Source: Stramonita haemastoma (Eukaryota > Mollusca > Gastropoda > Neogastropoda > Muricidae). Taken from it: a stretch of DNA of 64,000 bases. The translations under genes and the position numbers were made by a program. The notes under the pieces were generated by a model that worked only from the letters and a program-made list of their open reading frames with translations, made no database searches and had not been told where the DNA came from. The stretch is from NCBI GenBank assembly GCA_030674155.1, contig CM060328.1, positions 36,011,816 through 36,075,815 of the forward strand, in the 5' to 3' direction. Of this stretch, positions 9,351 to 20,835 are shown piece by piece; the first letter of the stretch is position 1; every line of letters begins with the position of its first letter.

Positions 9351-9935
9351 AAGTGTCACAATGGTTTAGATGTTCACCTGCCTAACAAGTAAACCAAGAG
9401 ATTCCGGGTTCCATTCCAAGCCTTGCCCTTTTTGCCCAGTTTGATGGGAAAATCAAAATAAATATCAAGTTTTTACGAGGAAACTGTAAACTAGATGGAC
9501 CCAATTGCTTTTCTTTTTATTAATTTATTTGTTCTTTTATTTCAAGGATAATGGAATAAGCAATCATGTGCTTTTTCAGATCCAGTCCCCATGTGTATGC
9601 ACTTTTGTCAATTTTGTCATCTGTTTCCAACAGTACAAAATAGACTGTTCCTCCGAAACGGGGAACAGCTTTTAGTGTGTGTGCAAGATGTTCTACATGC
9701 ATTCACACATGATACCTCAGCTTACATTCTCATCCAAAGGACTTTTGGGGGTAGTGGAGTTGGGACTGATGTTAAACTCCAGGGGAAAATATCCCCTTGA
9801 ACACAATTCAAACACGGATCAGCAGATCATGAGTGCAATGTGCAACGTTCAAACCAATGAAGCTATCCCATTACACACTTGTGTACATCAAAAGTATCCT
9901 TCAAGTCAGAATCAACAGCAGTTCCATCAGATCAC
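9351..9935. mobile_element. SINE-IV interrupted by SINE-I, copy 1
   Basis: SINE-IV (+) begins near 9,351 with a tRNA-like head ('caatggtttagatgttcacc', B-box-like GGGTTCCATTCC). It is split at about 9,510 by SINE-I on the minus strand (to about 9,865) and resumes with 'cttgtgtacatcaaaag'. The uninterrupted SINE-IV at 56,950-57,240 joins the same two parts directly, which shows the nesting order. Confidence 0.65.
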
Positions 9936-10015
9936 ATAATCAACAGGGTGGTATCAAATACAATCCAATTAAAATCACTCATCCAGAATAAAGAGCACAG
10001 GTGACAGAACCATAC

Positions 10016-10838
10016 CTTGAAGGGAATCAGTGAACGCTGACTTTGAAGTCTTGGCAGTGAAGAAGTCCATGCAGTGACACAGTAGTACTTGCAGCAATGA
10101 GATGCTTGTGGCAATGAAAAAATAAGTCTAGGCAATGAAAAAGCCTTTGCAAAGAAGACATCCTTGCAATGAAGAAGCCCTTGCAGTGTTGAAGTGCTCT
10201 TTGCAACAATGAGATGCTTGCAGCAAAGGAAAAGTCTTTAATGTGAAGAAGTCCTTGCAGTGATGAAGAAGTCCCTGTAGTGATGAAGAAGTCTTTGCAG
10301 TGAGGAGAAGTCCTTGCAGTGATGAAGAAGTCCTTGCAGGGATGAAGAAGTCCTTGCAGTGATGAAGAAGTCCTTGGAGAGATGAAGAAGTCCTTGCAGA
10401 GATGAAGAAGTCCTTGCAGGGATGATGAAGTCCTTGCGGTAATGATGCAGTCCATGTGGCAATCTAGTCCTTTCCATGATAAAAAAAAAAGTCCCTGCAG
10501 AAATGAAATCCTGTAGTGATAAAGACATCTTTGTGGTGGTGAACAAGACCTTGCAGTGATGAAGAAGTCATTGCACAAATGAAGTAGTCCTTGGAGTGAT
10601 AAAAAGTCCTTGCAGTAATGAAGAAGTCCTTTCAGAGATGAATAAGTCCTTGCAGCGATGAAGAAGTCCTTGCACCAATAAAGAAGTCTCCTCTCTGTGA
10701 CCAAAAAGTCTTTACTTGGATGGAAAAGTCCTTGCAGCAATTAACAAGCCATGAATAAGTCCTTGCAACAATGAAGTTTTCCCAACAGCGACAAAAAAGT
10801 CCTTGCAGCAAAACTAAGTTTCACAGCGGATATTAAAT
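10016..10838 (-). repeat. 20-bp array A, copy 2; candidate exon
   Basis: A minus-strand stretch open over 10,027-10,740 (237 codons). The donor CCCTTCAAG|GTATGG is intact. At the right edge the acceptor AG of copies 1, 3 and 4 has become AA; the nearest AG on the minus strand is at 10,814-10,815 with a poor pyrimidine tract. Confidence 0.6.
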
Positions 10839-11035
10839 TTATCAGCAATGGATTGATTCACAAATTATTTGCCAAAAACACAAACTTTACAGCCGTCTGA
10901 TAGTGAGGTTTTTTCATTGGACAATTAAAGAAATCTTTTGATTTGAAATATGATTTTCAAACTCAATACAAAATGTGTAATGGCAAGCCTTAAACCTATC
11001 TTTTTCCCCATATTTTCTTTTATCTTCTTTTAATT
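10839..11035 (-). other. Linker L1, copy 2
   Basis: Second L1 subtype, shared with copy 5. It lacks the acacacatcag segment of the other subtype. No gene was found. Confidence 0.6.
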
Positions 11036-11395
11036 TGTGAGGCCTCCAACCACCTTTTCTTTTCCCCATTTTTTTCCTTTAAAAAAAAAAAAAGGTATGT
11101 GTGGGGCCTCCAACCACCTTTTATTTTCTCCATTTTTTTTTCTTTACCAAAAAAAAATGTATGTGTGGGGCCTCCAACCACCTTTTCTTTTCCCCATTTT
11201 TTTTTTTTTTACAAAAAAAAGGTATGTGTGGGGCCTCCAACCACCTTTTCTTTTCCCCTTGTTTTTTCTTTAAAAAGAAAAATTGTGTGGAGCCTCCAAC
11301 TACCTGTTCTTTTCCCCGTTTTTTTTCTTTTTCTTTCTTTTTCTCTTCTTTTTATGTGTGGGGCCTCCAACCACCTTTTCTTTTCCCCATTCCCC
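11036..11395. repeat. Array B, copy 2
   Basis: Six units. Unlike copies 1, 3 and 4, the pyrimidine tract between cores is followed by an A run (aaaaaaaaaaggtatgtg), a unit subtype shared only with copy 5. Confidence 0.85.
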
Positions 11396-11594
11396 CTTCT
11401 CCTTTTTCTTTTTTTATCTTTCATTCTCCCCTTTTTTCACACTTTTCTTTCTAGTTTCAGTTTAAATCACCTACACAAACACTCATTCAAAATGGAAAAA
11501 ACTATCAAAGAAAGGAATGCTCCAAAAAACAGGATTAGAACAAAAACTAATACAAACTGGAGTAGACCATTTAGACAGGAGCATTTTGTCTTCA
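11396..11594. other. Linker between array B and SINE-I, copy 2
   Basis: Resembles the segment to the right of the single B unit in M5 (about 2,890-3,060), which supports a common origin of the two modules. No gene was found. Confidence 0.5.
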
Positions 11595-11900
11595 ACTGGA
11601 TAGCCTAGTGGTTAGAACATTGCGCTTACAATCTGATGACCTAGGTTCAAATCCTGTTCAAGAGTGTATTTTCCCCTGGTGTTAACATCAGTGCAGACTC
11701 CACTCCCCCCAAAAGTCTTTCGGATGAGACTATAAACTGAGGTCCCATATGCAAATGCATGCAGAAGATCTTGCACATATGTTAAGTCTGTTCCGCTTTT
11801 CAAAAGAGTAGGCCATTGTGTGCTGGTGGGAGCAGATGACAAAATGTACACAACTGCATACACACAGGGACTGGATGTAAAAAAGCACATGAGTGCTTAA
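11595..11900 (+). mobile_element. SINE-I, full length
   Basis: tRNA-derived SINE. The head carries an A-box-like TAGCCTAGTGG at 11,601 and a B-box-like GGTTCAAATCC near 11,644. The body has 'actccactccccccaaaagt', 'gatgagactataaact' and 'aaaagagtaggccattgtgt'; it ends near 'catgagtgctta'. The head looks like a degenerate tRNA and there is no intact cloverleaf, so this is not scored as a tRNA gene. Confidence 0.75.
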
Positions 11901-12818
11901 AAAATATACATACACTCAAAACAATACCCTAAAATTCATGTTGCTTTAACAAGTCTGTTGCAGTCCAATCTGCCATGGCATTATCAGTCCTAAGGCCACA
12001 CCATGGATTTGCCCACAATTCACTCTGTTCCTACCCACATCAACAGGTACTTCAGAACCGGAATTTTTTAACAACAGATCACAACAAACATCATTTCTGC
12101 ACTACAAGATCATAAGAAGAAATTCAGTTTGATCAGAAACGACAAAAAACATAAGGTACAGGAAACAACTTTGCCACTAAAAACATCATATATACAAGTA
12201 ATGGTAATTGTAATGCTACATAATAAAATCATACAAACAAGTACTATAACTCATGCTGCTTTCATAAATTATAAACATCCAGGCTAACCTGTCAACAAAA
12301 TTCAATGGACAACTGAACAGTTTTAACAATTTAAAATGTGATTTCACAACTCACTGTAATAGTAAAAATGATGACATCTATGCAGCCTGATGTTTTCAAC
12401 ATTATTTTTTTCCCCTTTTTTCCTTCATTTTTAACAACTTTTTTGTTGGGCCTCCAACCACCTTTTCTTTTCCCCATTTTTTGTGGGTCCTCCATCTTAC
12501 ACTTATATTTTCATTTTCTAACACCCAAGCTTTATGTCACATACACAAACATCTATTAAAAACAAAGAAACAAAAAATACATCAAATTCATGTACCAAAA
12601 CAAGTGATTAAAAAGAATACAAAAAAAGACCCATACAAACTGAAGTAGGGACACTTTGTCTTGAAAAAACATGTACATCCACACATGCAACTGTGGTGCT
12701 GGTTTTACAACAGAGGCAAAAATCTTGCTTTAAATATCATGGCTACTTGTCTGTGATAGTCCATGATAGCACCAGTGCACATATTTGCTTGCACTATAAA
12801 ACTATCCATCATGTGCAT

Positions 12819-12857
<39 letters not shown>

Positions 12858-14715
12858 AACATTGTTTATGGTCAGAGCATTGCATATATGCAGTCTGACA
12901 GCCTGGGTTTGAGCTACACCCATTCAAACATCATTGCCGAATCCAGTCCTCAGGATGAGACTGTAATCTTGCACACATATAAAAACCTGGTTTGCCTTTT
13001 GGAAGAGTATGCCATTGTATGCCAGTAGGAATGGATTACTTAAACTCAATCTCTTTTCCTAATTCGCATATCCCTGAATAAACACTATGCTACTTTCTCC
13101 AAAATATCTGTTTTTTTCTCAAATTTCACTCCTCCCCAAACTTGTTTATTGGTTTCAGGACAGTTCAGATACCATTATGTCAATGTACCATTGCATCCAC
13201 CTGCCAGTGTGTTCACATGCAGGGTAGGGGTTAGGGTAAGTATAAAAAGTTAGTATCAGGTTATAGTTAGGATTAGAGACAGTGCTGTCAGTTTGTCTGT
13301 ATGTATGCATGGATGCATGCATGTGGACACAATGGTTTATGGACACCATGGTATTCAAATTTTTCTTTTAATCAAATTTTTATTCCCACCAAAAGCGGAG
13401 GGTAATTCTGAGGGTTTTTTTTACCCCAACACCACAAAAAAGTGCTACAAGGCTTTTAGTTTTTTTTACCCCCAAACCAAAAAAATGCTAAAAGGCTTTT
13501 AGTTGTGTTTTTTTTACCCCAACACCAAGGAAAAGGCTCCATGGGTGAATTTTTCTTTTTAATCCAGTTTAAAAAAAAAAAAAAAAAAGGAAAAAAGATT
13601 TAAGTCTTAAGAAAGCCGTTTTATGCACCTTTGCTATAATTTTCCCTCAATTACATATGTGAAGATCCCGTCATTCATGTCAGTGTTTTGTAGGTTATGG
13701 AAACATGAACACATCCAGCATACATCCCCAAAGTCAGAATGTGGCTACCATCATGGTGGACAAAAACAGCCCCATATGTAAAATCTCACCATTGGTGAAG
13801 CTCACAGCTCTAGGCAAGGAAAAAAGAAAAGAAAATGTAAATGCATAACACATACTAAAAAAAAATCACATGCATGTATATGCATGCTCACAAACACGCA
13901 CACACACAGACACAGACAGACACACGCAAGCCCACTCATATGAGCGCACTTGCACACAAACTCACGTCTCCTACCCATCACTATAACTTTCCAATGGAGA
14001 AAAAACAACAAACACAGGCTAATCCATCTGCTGTGCTGGCTTTAGTAGCCGACCAATCACTGCATATTTGCAAATACTGAGTGCTGCTGTAAAATAGGCA
14101 GTGGCTTCCAATGACAAAATAAAACACTAAAAACAATTCTAAAATGCCATTCCATTAGCACACACACATAGTTCATACACACAGTACACTAAAAACTGTG
14201 CAATTAATCATTTACTTAATTTTCCATATTCATCCTTCATAAACCCTCACATTTTCATCTAGTTGGTTTCAGTTGCAGCTTTACTATATCTACTGACATA
14301 GAAAATCTATTAAAAGCAGATGATTAAGTCTATAGATTTACAAGCAACACAAAATACAGTCAAACTTACTCAAATCAAAAAAGTATTCTGAGACCAGATT
14401 ATGTTTTCAATGGACTTTTGATCAATACTCGTATGAAATAAAAGTATTTTTGACATACACTCTTTTTTTTTTCTCTCTCTGAGGTCTCCACCTTTGTTTG
14501 AAAGGGGAGGGGGGAGGGCAGAAGGGACAAGTATATTTTTATTCTTTTTTTTAGGGGGGGGCAGGCTTCTGTCTAGTTTTTTTTCTGATTTTTCAAGGCC
14601 TTCCACCTATTATTTTTTTCCATATTCTTTTGGTGTTTGTTTGGGGTCTGGAGGCAGGGAAGGATTTTTTTTCTTTTTCTGGGAAAAAAGAAGAAGTGGT
14701 CAAGATAAAGCACTG
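11901..14715. other. Block M5, copy 2
   Basis: Near-identical to 2,322-5,199, including the single B unit (12,447-12,492), the SINE-I-like segment (12,880-13,030), a CA run (12,836-12,856) and a shortened minisatellite. No coding region is supported. Confidence 0.7.
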
Positions 14716-15344
14716 ATGCTGAAGAAGGCGTGGTGATGATGAATGATGGTGATAGGGTATAGTCTAGTGATGATGTCAGTCCTGTGGACATACTATTTTG
14801 GTGATGATGCAATCTTGGCATTGACAAAGTCTTGGCAATAATGAAGTCGTGGTGTTGATACAGTCTTGGTGTTGACAAAGTTTCTGTGATGATAGAATCT
14901 TGATTTTGATAAATTCTGGGCATCGATGAGATCTTGGTGATGATAAAGTCTTGATTTTCATTAAATCTTGGTGTTGGTGAAGTCTTGGCATTGATGGAAC
15001 TCTTGGCGTTAACGAAGTCCTGGTGATGATGAAGTTTTAGTACTGATGAAGTTTTAGTGTTGATGAAGTCCTGGTGTTGATAAAGTCCTGGTGATGATGA
15101 AGTCCTGGTGCTGATTAATTTCTGGTGTTGATGAATTTCTGGTGTTGATGAAGTCCTGGTGTTGATGAAGTCTTGGCACTGACAAAGTCTTGGTGATGAT
15201 GAAGTCCTGGTGATGATGACATCTTGGTGATGATGAAGTGCTGGTGATGATGAAGTCTTGGTGATGATGAAGTCTTGGTGATGATGAAGTGCTGGTGATG
15301 ATGAAGTCTTGACATTGGTAAAGTCTTCATCATGATGAAGTCTG
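14716..15344 (-). repeat. 17-bp array C, copy 2
   Basis: Matches copy 1 almost base for base in its left part (14,716-15,060) and differs to the right by unit gain. It is included in the 454-codon minus-strand open stretch 14,573-15,937 that also covers the SINE-II head and array A'. Confidence 0.65.
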
Positions 15345-15391
15345 GGGGAAAGCGAGCACTCTGACCACTTGGCTATCCCGCCCCAATGTAT
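15345..15391 (-). mobile_element. SINE-II head fragment, copy 2
   Basis: Same fragment and position as 5,788-5,835. It stays open in the frame that joins arrays A' and C. Confidence 0.65.
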
Positions 15392-15926
15392 CTTGCAGGG
15401 AACCAGTAAATGTTTTTTTTGGAAGTCCTTGCTGTAATGAAGAAGTCCTTGCAGAGATGATGAAGTCCTTGCTGAGATGATGAAGTCCTTAAAGTGATGG
15501 AGAAGTCCTTGAAGTGATGGAGAAGTCTTTGCTTTGATGAAGAAAAGCTTCCAGTGGAGAAGTCCTTGCTGTGATGAAGAAATCCTTGCTGTGATGAAGA
15601 AGGCCTTGCTGTGATAAAGAAGGCCTTGCTGTGATGAAGAAGGCCTTGCTGTGATGAAGAAATCCTTGCTGTGATGAAGAAGGCCTTGCTGTGATAAAGA
15701 AGTCCTTGCTGTGATGAAGAAGTCCTTGCTGTGATAAAGAAGGCCATGCTGTGATGAAGAAGTCCTTGCTGTGAAGAAGAAGGCCTTGCTGTGATGAAGA
15801 AGTCCTTGCAGTGATGAAGTTCTCTTGAAGTCCTGATGGTGGTGAAGGAATCCAGGCGATATAAAAGTCCAGGTGATGAGCAAACTAGAAGTCCCTGTGA
15901 TAAGAAGACCTGGCGATGATGACCAC
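15392..15926 (-). repeat. 20-bp array A', copy 2; candidate exon
   Basis: Units as in 5,836-6,308. The first methionine of the 454-codon open stretch lies at 15,937, next to the acceptor-like site (TTCCTGATAG or TGTTCTCCAG on the minus strand). The donor position again reads ATACAT instead of a GT site, so the open frame runs on through the SINE-II head into array C. Confidence 0.6.
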
Positions 15927-16298
15927 CTGGAGAACATACTATCAGGAATGGGTTATGATTCCAAAACAGTGACAAGGGAGTGGGGTATGAGCAAGGCAAA
16001 AACAAAATGATAAAATAACAAAGAAAGAAGTCACAAATAATGACAGAATATAGTACACTATAACATTAATGTACCATGACTTTATGCATCCTGCTTAAGT
16101 GCCACACATCTTTACTTTACTATGTACATTTTCTGTTCATAAAAAACACAATTCAACTTTTTTAGAACATATAGAATGTGAATGTTACTAATCTTCAAGA
16201 GATGAGAAATAAGATACCTTATTAACAGGGCGGTATCAGATCCAGTACAATTAATATCATTTATATATAGAATGAAAAAATAGGTAACAGAAACATAC
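15927..16298 (-). other. Spacer between A' and D, copy 2
   Basis: Near-identical to 6,309-6,682, with the reverse-transcriptase-like remnant at its left end (about 16,215-16,305). Confidence 0.55.
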
Positions 16299-16514
16299 CT
16301 TGAGAACCAGTAAAATTTGAAGAAGTTGTGTGATGAGGTTATCCTGGTAAAGACAAAGTCCTTGTGATGATGAAGAAGTTTTGTGATGAAGTTATCCTGG
16401 TGAAGACAAAGTCCTTGTGATGATGAAGAAGTCTTGTGATGAAGTTATCCTGGTGAAGACAAAGTCCTTGTGATGATGAAGAAGTCTTGTGATGAAGTTA
16501 TCCTGGGGAAGATC
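16299..16514 (-). repeat. 53-bp array D, copy 2; candidate exon
   Basis: Four units. It has one unit fewer than copy 1, with both splice-like borders unchanged. Confidence 0.6.
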
Positions 16515-16954
16515 CTGGCAATCAAACAAACAGGAATACAATATTATCTAAAAAAAACCAATAACAAGAAAAAGAATATTATCTAAAAACAACAACAAAC
16601 ACAAAAACAACACATATCTGTGCACGTGATAAACAAGCCATTTAAAAAATAATATAACCCAAAAAAATATGAAAGAAGAAATCATCACAGAATGTAGTAC
16701 AGTACTATGCTAATGTATCATGACCTTCATCCTGCCCACTATCTTTTTGCATACATTTTTTACAATTTTAATCCCTACATTTTTATTTACACCCCCCCTC
16801 CCCCCCCCTTTCAAAACTTTACAATATTCAGAATGTAAATCTAAAAAGTCTCCAAGAGCAGAATCATCAGAATTTTACCCCACAGTACTATAAGATCCTA
16901 TACAGTCATAATTGTTTGTATAAAAAATGGATACAAGGGAAGACAGAACCATAC
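16515..16954 (-). other. Spacer between D and E, copy 2
   Basis: As in copy 1; the C-rich run is at 16,793-16,809. Nothing else found. Confidence 0.55.
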
Positions 16955-17470
16955 CTTTCAGGGAACAAGTAAAAGATGACTTGTGAAGTCCTGGTGTTGA
17001 TGAAGTCCTGGTGTTCAGGAAGTCCTGGTGTTGATGAAGTCCTGGTGTTGAAATCCTGGTGTTGATGAAGTCGTGGTGTTGATGAAGTCGTGGTGTTGTT
17101 GATTTCCTGGTGTTGATGAAGTCCTGGCGTTGATGATTTCCTGGTGTCGATGAAGTCCTGGTGTTGTTGAAGTCCTGGTGTTGATGAAGTCCTGGTGTTG
17201 GTGAAGTCCTGGCGTTGATAATGTCCTGGTGTTAGAAGTCCTGGTGTTGATGAAGTCCTGGTGTTGTTGAAGTCCTGGTGTTGATGAAGTCCTGGTGTTG
17301 ATGAAGTCCTGGTGTTGTTGAAGTCCTGGTGTTGTTGAAGTCCTGGTGTTGATGAAGGTCTGGTGTTGATGAAGTCCTGGTGTTGATGAAGTTCTGAGGG
17401 GGATAGAAGTTCGGGCGATGATGATGACTGAAGTCCCAGAGATGATGAAAGTTCTTGGGATGATGAGGTT
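16955..17470 (-). repeat. 17-bp array E, copy 2; candidate exon
   Basis: Two minus frames are open over most of the module (16,906-17,499 and 17,015-17,494), and a third over 17,232-17,492. Acceptor ATTTTTGGACAG and donor CCTGAAAG|GTATGG. Its length (516 bp) differs from copy 1 (496 bp) by a non-multiple of 3, yet openness is kept because the repeat has no stops. Confidence 0.6.
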
Positions 17471-17828
17471 CTGTCCAAAAATGAAAACACACAAAACATT
17501 ATCTCAAAAGAGGAAATGGGAGCAGCTTATAAGCAAGGCATTAAAAAAGAAATGACAAAAATTACATTAATAAGGAACAAAAAATCACAGACCGTAGCAT
17601 TGTATAACAATGCATCCACACTTTATGCAGTCTTACGTTCCTGCTACATATTTTTACCGTTTTTATTCAGTACATTTCTCTCTATAGAAAACTCTTCAAC
17701 TTTAAAATACACACACCATCAACTTCACCTCCAAGAGCAGTGTCATCAAGGTATCTATCAACAGTGTGACTTCAGCTCCAGTACAATTCATATATGAAGA
17801 ATGAAGAGGACAGGTGACAGAACCATAC
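17471..17828 (-). other. Spacer between E and F, copy 2
   Basis: Near-identical to 7,876-8,239. No gene found. Confidence 0.55.
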
Positions 17829-18143
17829 CTTGAAGGAAACCAGTCACAGAAGATTTCTGAAGTCCTGGTAATGAAGGCGTCCTTGCAGTGATGACCGAGT
17901 CTTTGAAATGATGAAGATGTCCTTGTGATGATGCACGAGTCTTTGAAATGATGATGTCCTTGTGATGATGAAGAAACCCTTTTAGCAATGAAGAAGTCCT
18001 TGCGATGATGCATAAGTTCTTGCGATGAAGATGTCCTGATTAAGTTGAGCCTTTGTAATGAAGACATCTTTGCAGTGATTATGAAGTCAATGCAGCGATA
18101 AAAAAAGTCCTTGCCATCAAGAAGTTCTGGTAAAGATGAAGAC
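17829..18143 (-). repeat. Mixed array F, copy 2; candidate exon
   Basis: Open on the minus strand over 17,702-18,154 (150 codons), crossing both borders. Acceptor TTTGTATGATTGCCAG; donor CCTTCAAG|GTATGG. Confidence 0.55.
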
Positions 18144-18499
18144 CTGGCAATCATACAAACAGAAACACATTATCTTAAAACAAACACATTTCTGTAAGTA
18201 ATGAGCAAGCCATTCAAAAATAAAATAAAACAAAAATAAGGACGAACAAATAATCACAAAAGATAATACAGGTGGTAACATTAACATGTCTTGTCTTCAA
18301 ACTGCTCTCTATCTTGCAAAACATATTTACTGTTTTCATCAGTTGGGGAAATTTTTCCACTCCCTCACAATACACACAGTATCAATGTCATTTATCTCCA
18401 ACAGTAGTTTCCACAGAGAACTTTACCAACACTGTGCTACCAGATCCAATACTGTTTCAACTGTATAAAAAATGAAGACAATATATGGCAGAACTGTAC
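18144..18499 (-). other. Spacer between F and G, copy 2
   Basis: As 8,512-8,855. Nothing further found. Confidence 0.5.
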
Positions 18500-18677
18500 C
18501 TTGCAAGGAGCAAGTTAAAAATTAACTTTTAAAGTCCTGGTGTTGATGATGACTGCAGAACTGGTGATGAAGAAGACTGAAGTCCTGGTGATGATGAACA
18601 CTGAAGTCCTGGTGATGATGAAGACTGAAGTTCTGGTCATATTTGAGCAATGGTGAAGTTCTTGTGATGATGATTTT
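18500..18677 (-). repeat. 24-bp array G, copy 2; candidate exon
   Basis: Only about three units, the shortest G array. Borders are as in copy 1 (GTTTTTGACAG; CTTGCAAG|GTACAG). Confidence 0.55.
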
Positions 18678-18880
18678 CTGTCAAAAACACACACAAAAAT
18701 ACAATATTATCTCAAAACAAATGAAATAAATCAGGAGCAAGACAAAGTTCCCTAAAATGTTTTTTTCCAATCTAAATCAAATCCTCACATAATACAACAC
18801 AGTATAACACTGATGCTTTACAATTCATGCAGCCTACTTTCGCACTACAAGTTTTAGACAGAACATCTAAGTAGGAAAGT

Positions 18881-19475
18881 GTCACAATGGTTTAGATGTT
18901 CACACCGCCTAACAAGTAAACCGAGAGATTCCGGGTTCCATTCCCAGCCTTGCCCTTTTTTCCCAGTTTGATGGGAAAATCAAAATGAATATCAAGTCTT
19001 TATGAGAAAACTGTAAACCAGATGGACCCATGTGCTTTTCTTTTTATTAATTTAATTGTTCTTTTATTTCAAGGATAATGGAATAAGCAATCATGTGCTT
19101 TTTTTTTTAGATCCAGTCCCCAATGTATATGCAGTTTTGTCAATTTTGTCATCCATTCCCACCAGCACAAAAAAGATTGTTCTTCCGAAAAGTGGAGCAG
19201 CTATTAGTGTGTGTGCAGACGTTCTACGTGCATTTGCACATGGTACCTCAGCTTACATTCTCATCCGAAGGACTTTTGGGGTAGTGGAGTTGGGACTGAT
19301 GTTAAACTCCAGGCAAAAATATCCCCTTGAACATGATTCAAATCCGAGCCAGCAGATCACGAGTGCAATGTGCAATGTTCAAACCAACCAAGCTATCCCA
19401 TTACACACTTGTGTACATCAAAAGTATCCTTCAAGTCAGAATCAACAGCAATTCCATCAGGTCATTTTATCGACA
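18881..19475. mobile_element. SINE-IV interrupted by SINE-I, copy 2
   Basis: Same nested arrangement as 9,351-9,935. The SINE-I part is on the minus strand (about 19,045-19,405). The shared insertion point shows the nesting predates macro-unit duplication. Confidence 0.65.
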
Positions 19476-19545
19476 AGGTGGTATCAAATCTAATCCAATA
19501 AAAATCACTTATCCAGAATAAAGAGCATAGGTGACAGAAACATAC

Positions 19546-20601
19546 CTTGAAGGGAATCAATGAATGTTGACTTTGAAGCCTTGACAGTGAAGAAGTCCAT
19601 GCAGTGACACAGTAGTCCTTGCAGCAATGGGATGTTTGGAGCAATGACAAAAAAAGTCTAGGCAATGAAAAAGCCTTTGCAATGAAGAAGCCCTTGCAGT
19701 GTTGAAGTAGTATTTGTAGAGATGAGATGCTTGTGGCAATGGAAAAGTCTTTAAAGTGAAGAAGCCCTTGCAGTGATGAAGAAGCCCTTGCAGTGATAAA
19801 GAAGCGCTTGCAGTGAACAAGTCGTTGTAAGTCCTTGCAGTGATGAAGTCTTTGTGGTAATGAAGAAGTCCTAAAAATAAAAAAAGAAGCCCTTGCAGTG
19901 ATGAAGTAGTCTTTGCAGTGATGAAGTAGTCCTTGCAGTGATGAAGTAGTATGTTCAGTGATGATGAAGTCCTTGCAGTGATAAAGTAGTCCTTGCAGTG
20001 ATGATGAAGCCCTTGCAGTGATAGTAATGATGAAGTCTTTGTTGTATTGATGAAGTCTTTCCAGTAATGAAGAACTTGCAGTCATGAAGAAGTCCTTGCA
20101 GTAATGATGGAGTCCTTGCAGTTATGATGATGATGTCCTTGTGGCAACCGTAGTCCTTTTCATGACAAAAAAGTCTTTGCAAAGATGAAGAAGTTCTGCA
20201 GTGAGAAAGACATCTTTGTGGTGGTGAACAAGACCTTGCAGCAATTAAGAAACCATTGCTGTGATGAAGAAGTCCTTGCAGAGGTGAAGAAGTCATTGCA
20301 CAAATGAAGAAGTCCTTCCAGAGTTGAAGTCATTGCAGCAATGAAGAAGTCCTTGCACAAATGAAGAAGTCCTTCCAGAGTTGAAGTCCTTGCAGTGATG
20401 AAGAAGTCCTTGCACCAATACCGATGTCATTGCAGCAACAAAGTACTTCTTTCTGTGACTAAAAAGTCCTTACTTGGATGGAAAAGTCCTTGCAGCAAAT
20501 AACAAGCCACAAATAAATCCTTGGAACAATCAAGTTTTCCCAGCAGCGACAAAAAAGTCCTTGCAGCAATAAAGAACTCAATTTCACAGCGGATATTAAA
20601 C
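19546..20601 (-). repeat. 20-bp array A, copy 3; candidate exon
   Basis: Open on the minus strand over 19,462-20,085 (207 codons) and 19,955-20,296. Both borders are intact: acceptor TTACTGATAG and donor TTCAAG|GTATGT. It is the only complete A module in the window with both sites present. Confidence 0.6.
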
Positions 20602-20835
20602 CTATCAGTAATAGATAAATGCACAAATTATTAGCCAAAAACACAAACTTTACTTTCACCTGACAGTGACTACTATTTTTCAATGGACAATCGAACCAAT
20701 CTTAATATTAAAAATATGAATTTCAAGCTTGACACAAAATGTATAATGCCAACAAAAACACACACATCAGAAAACTATATTTTGTGGGTTCTCAAACCTA
20801 TTTTTCACCCCATATTTTCTTTTCTCTTCTTTTCA
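20602..20835 (-). other. Linker L1, copy 3
   Basis: Nearly identical to 819-1,049. No gene found. Confidence 0.6.

Larger units (their letters stand above)
1..10015 (-). repeat. Macro-unit copy 1 (left-truncated)
   Basis: This is the first of five tandem copies of a composite unit. Its order on the plus strand is array A, L1, array B, SINE-I, M5, array C, SINE-II head, array A', then D, E, F, G and SINE-IV/SINE-I. The next copy repeats this from 10,016 with long stretches of near identity, for example 2,340-5,190 against 11,940-14,715. The left end is cut by the window. The strand is the one with stop-free repeat units and splice-like borders. Confidence 0.85.
10016..19545 (-). repeat. Macro-unit copy 2 (complete)
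   Basis: This 9.5-kb copy has every module in the same order as copy 1. It is the best reference unit because both edges lie in the window. It starts at the A-array border, where the plus strand reads cataccttgaaggg, and ends before the same border of copy 3. Confidence 0.85.

Noticed and set aside
11597..11660. tRNA genes at SINE heads (11,597; 33,466; 41,100; 52,990; 54,080)
   Set aside because: A- and B-box-like motifs are present but cloverleaf stems are degenerate and each is joined to a SINE body.
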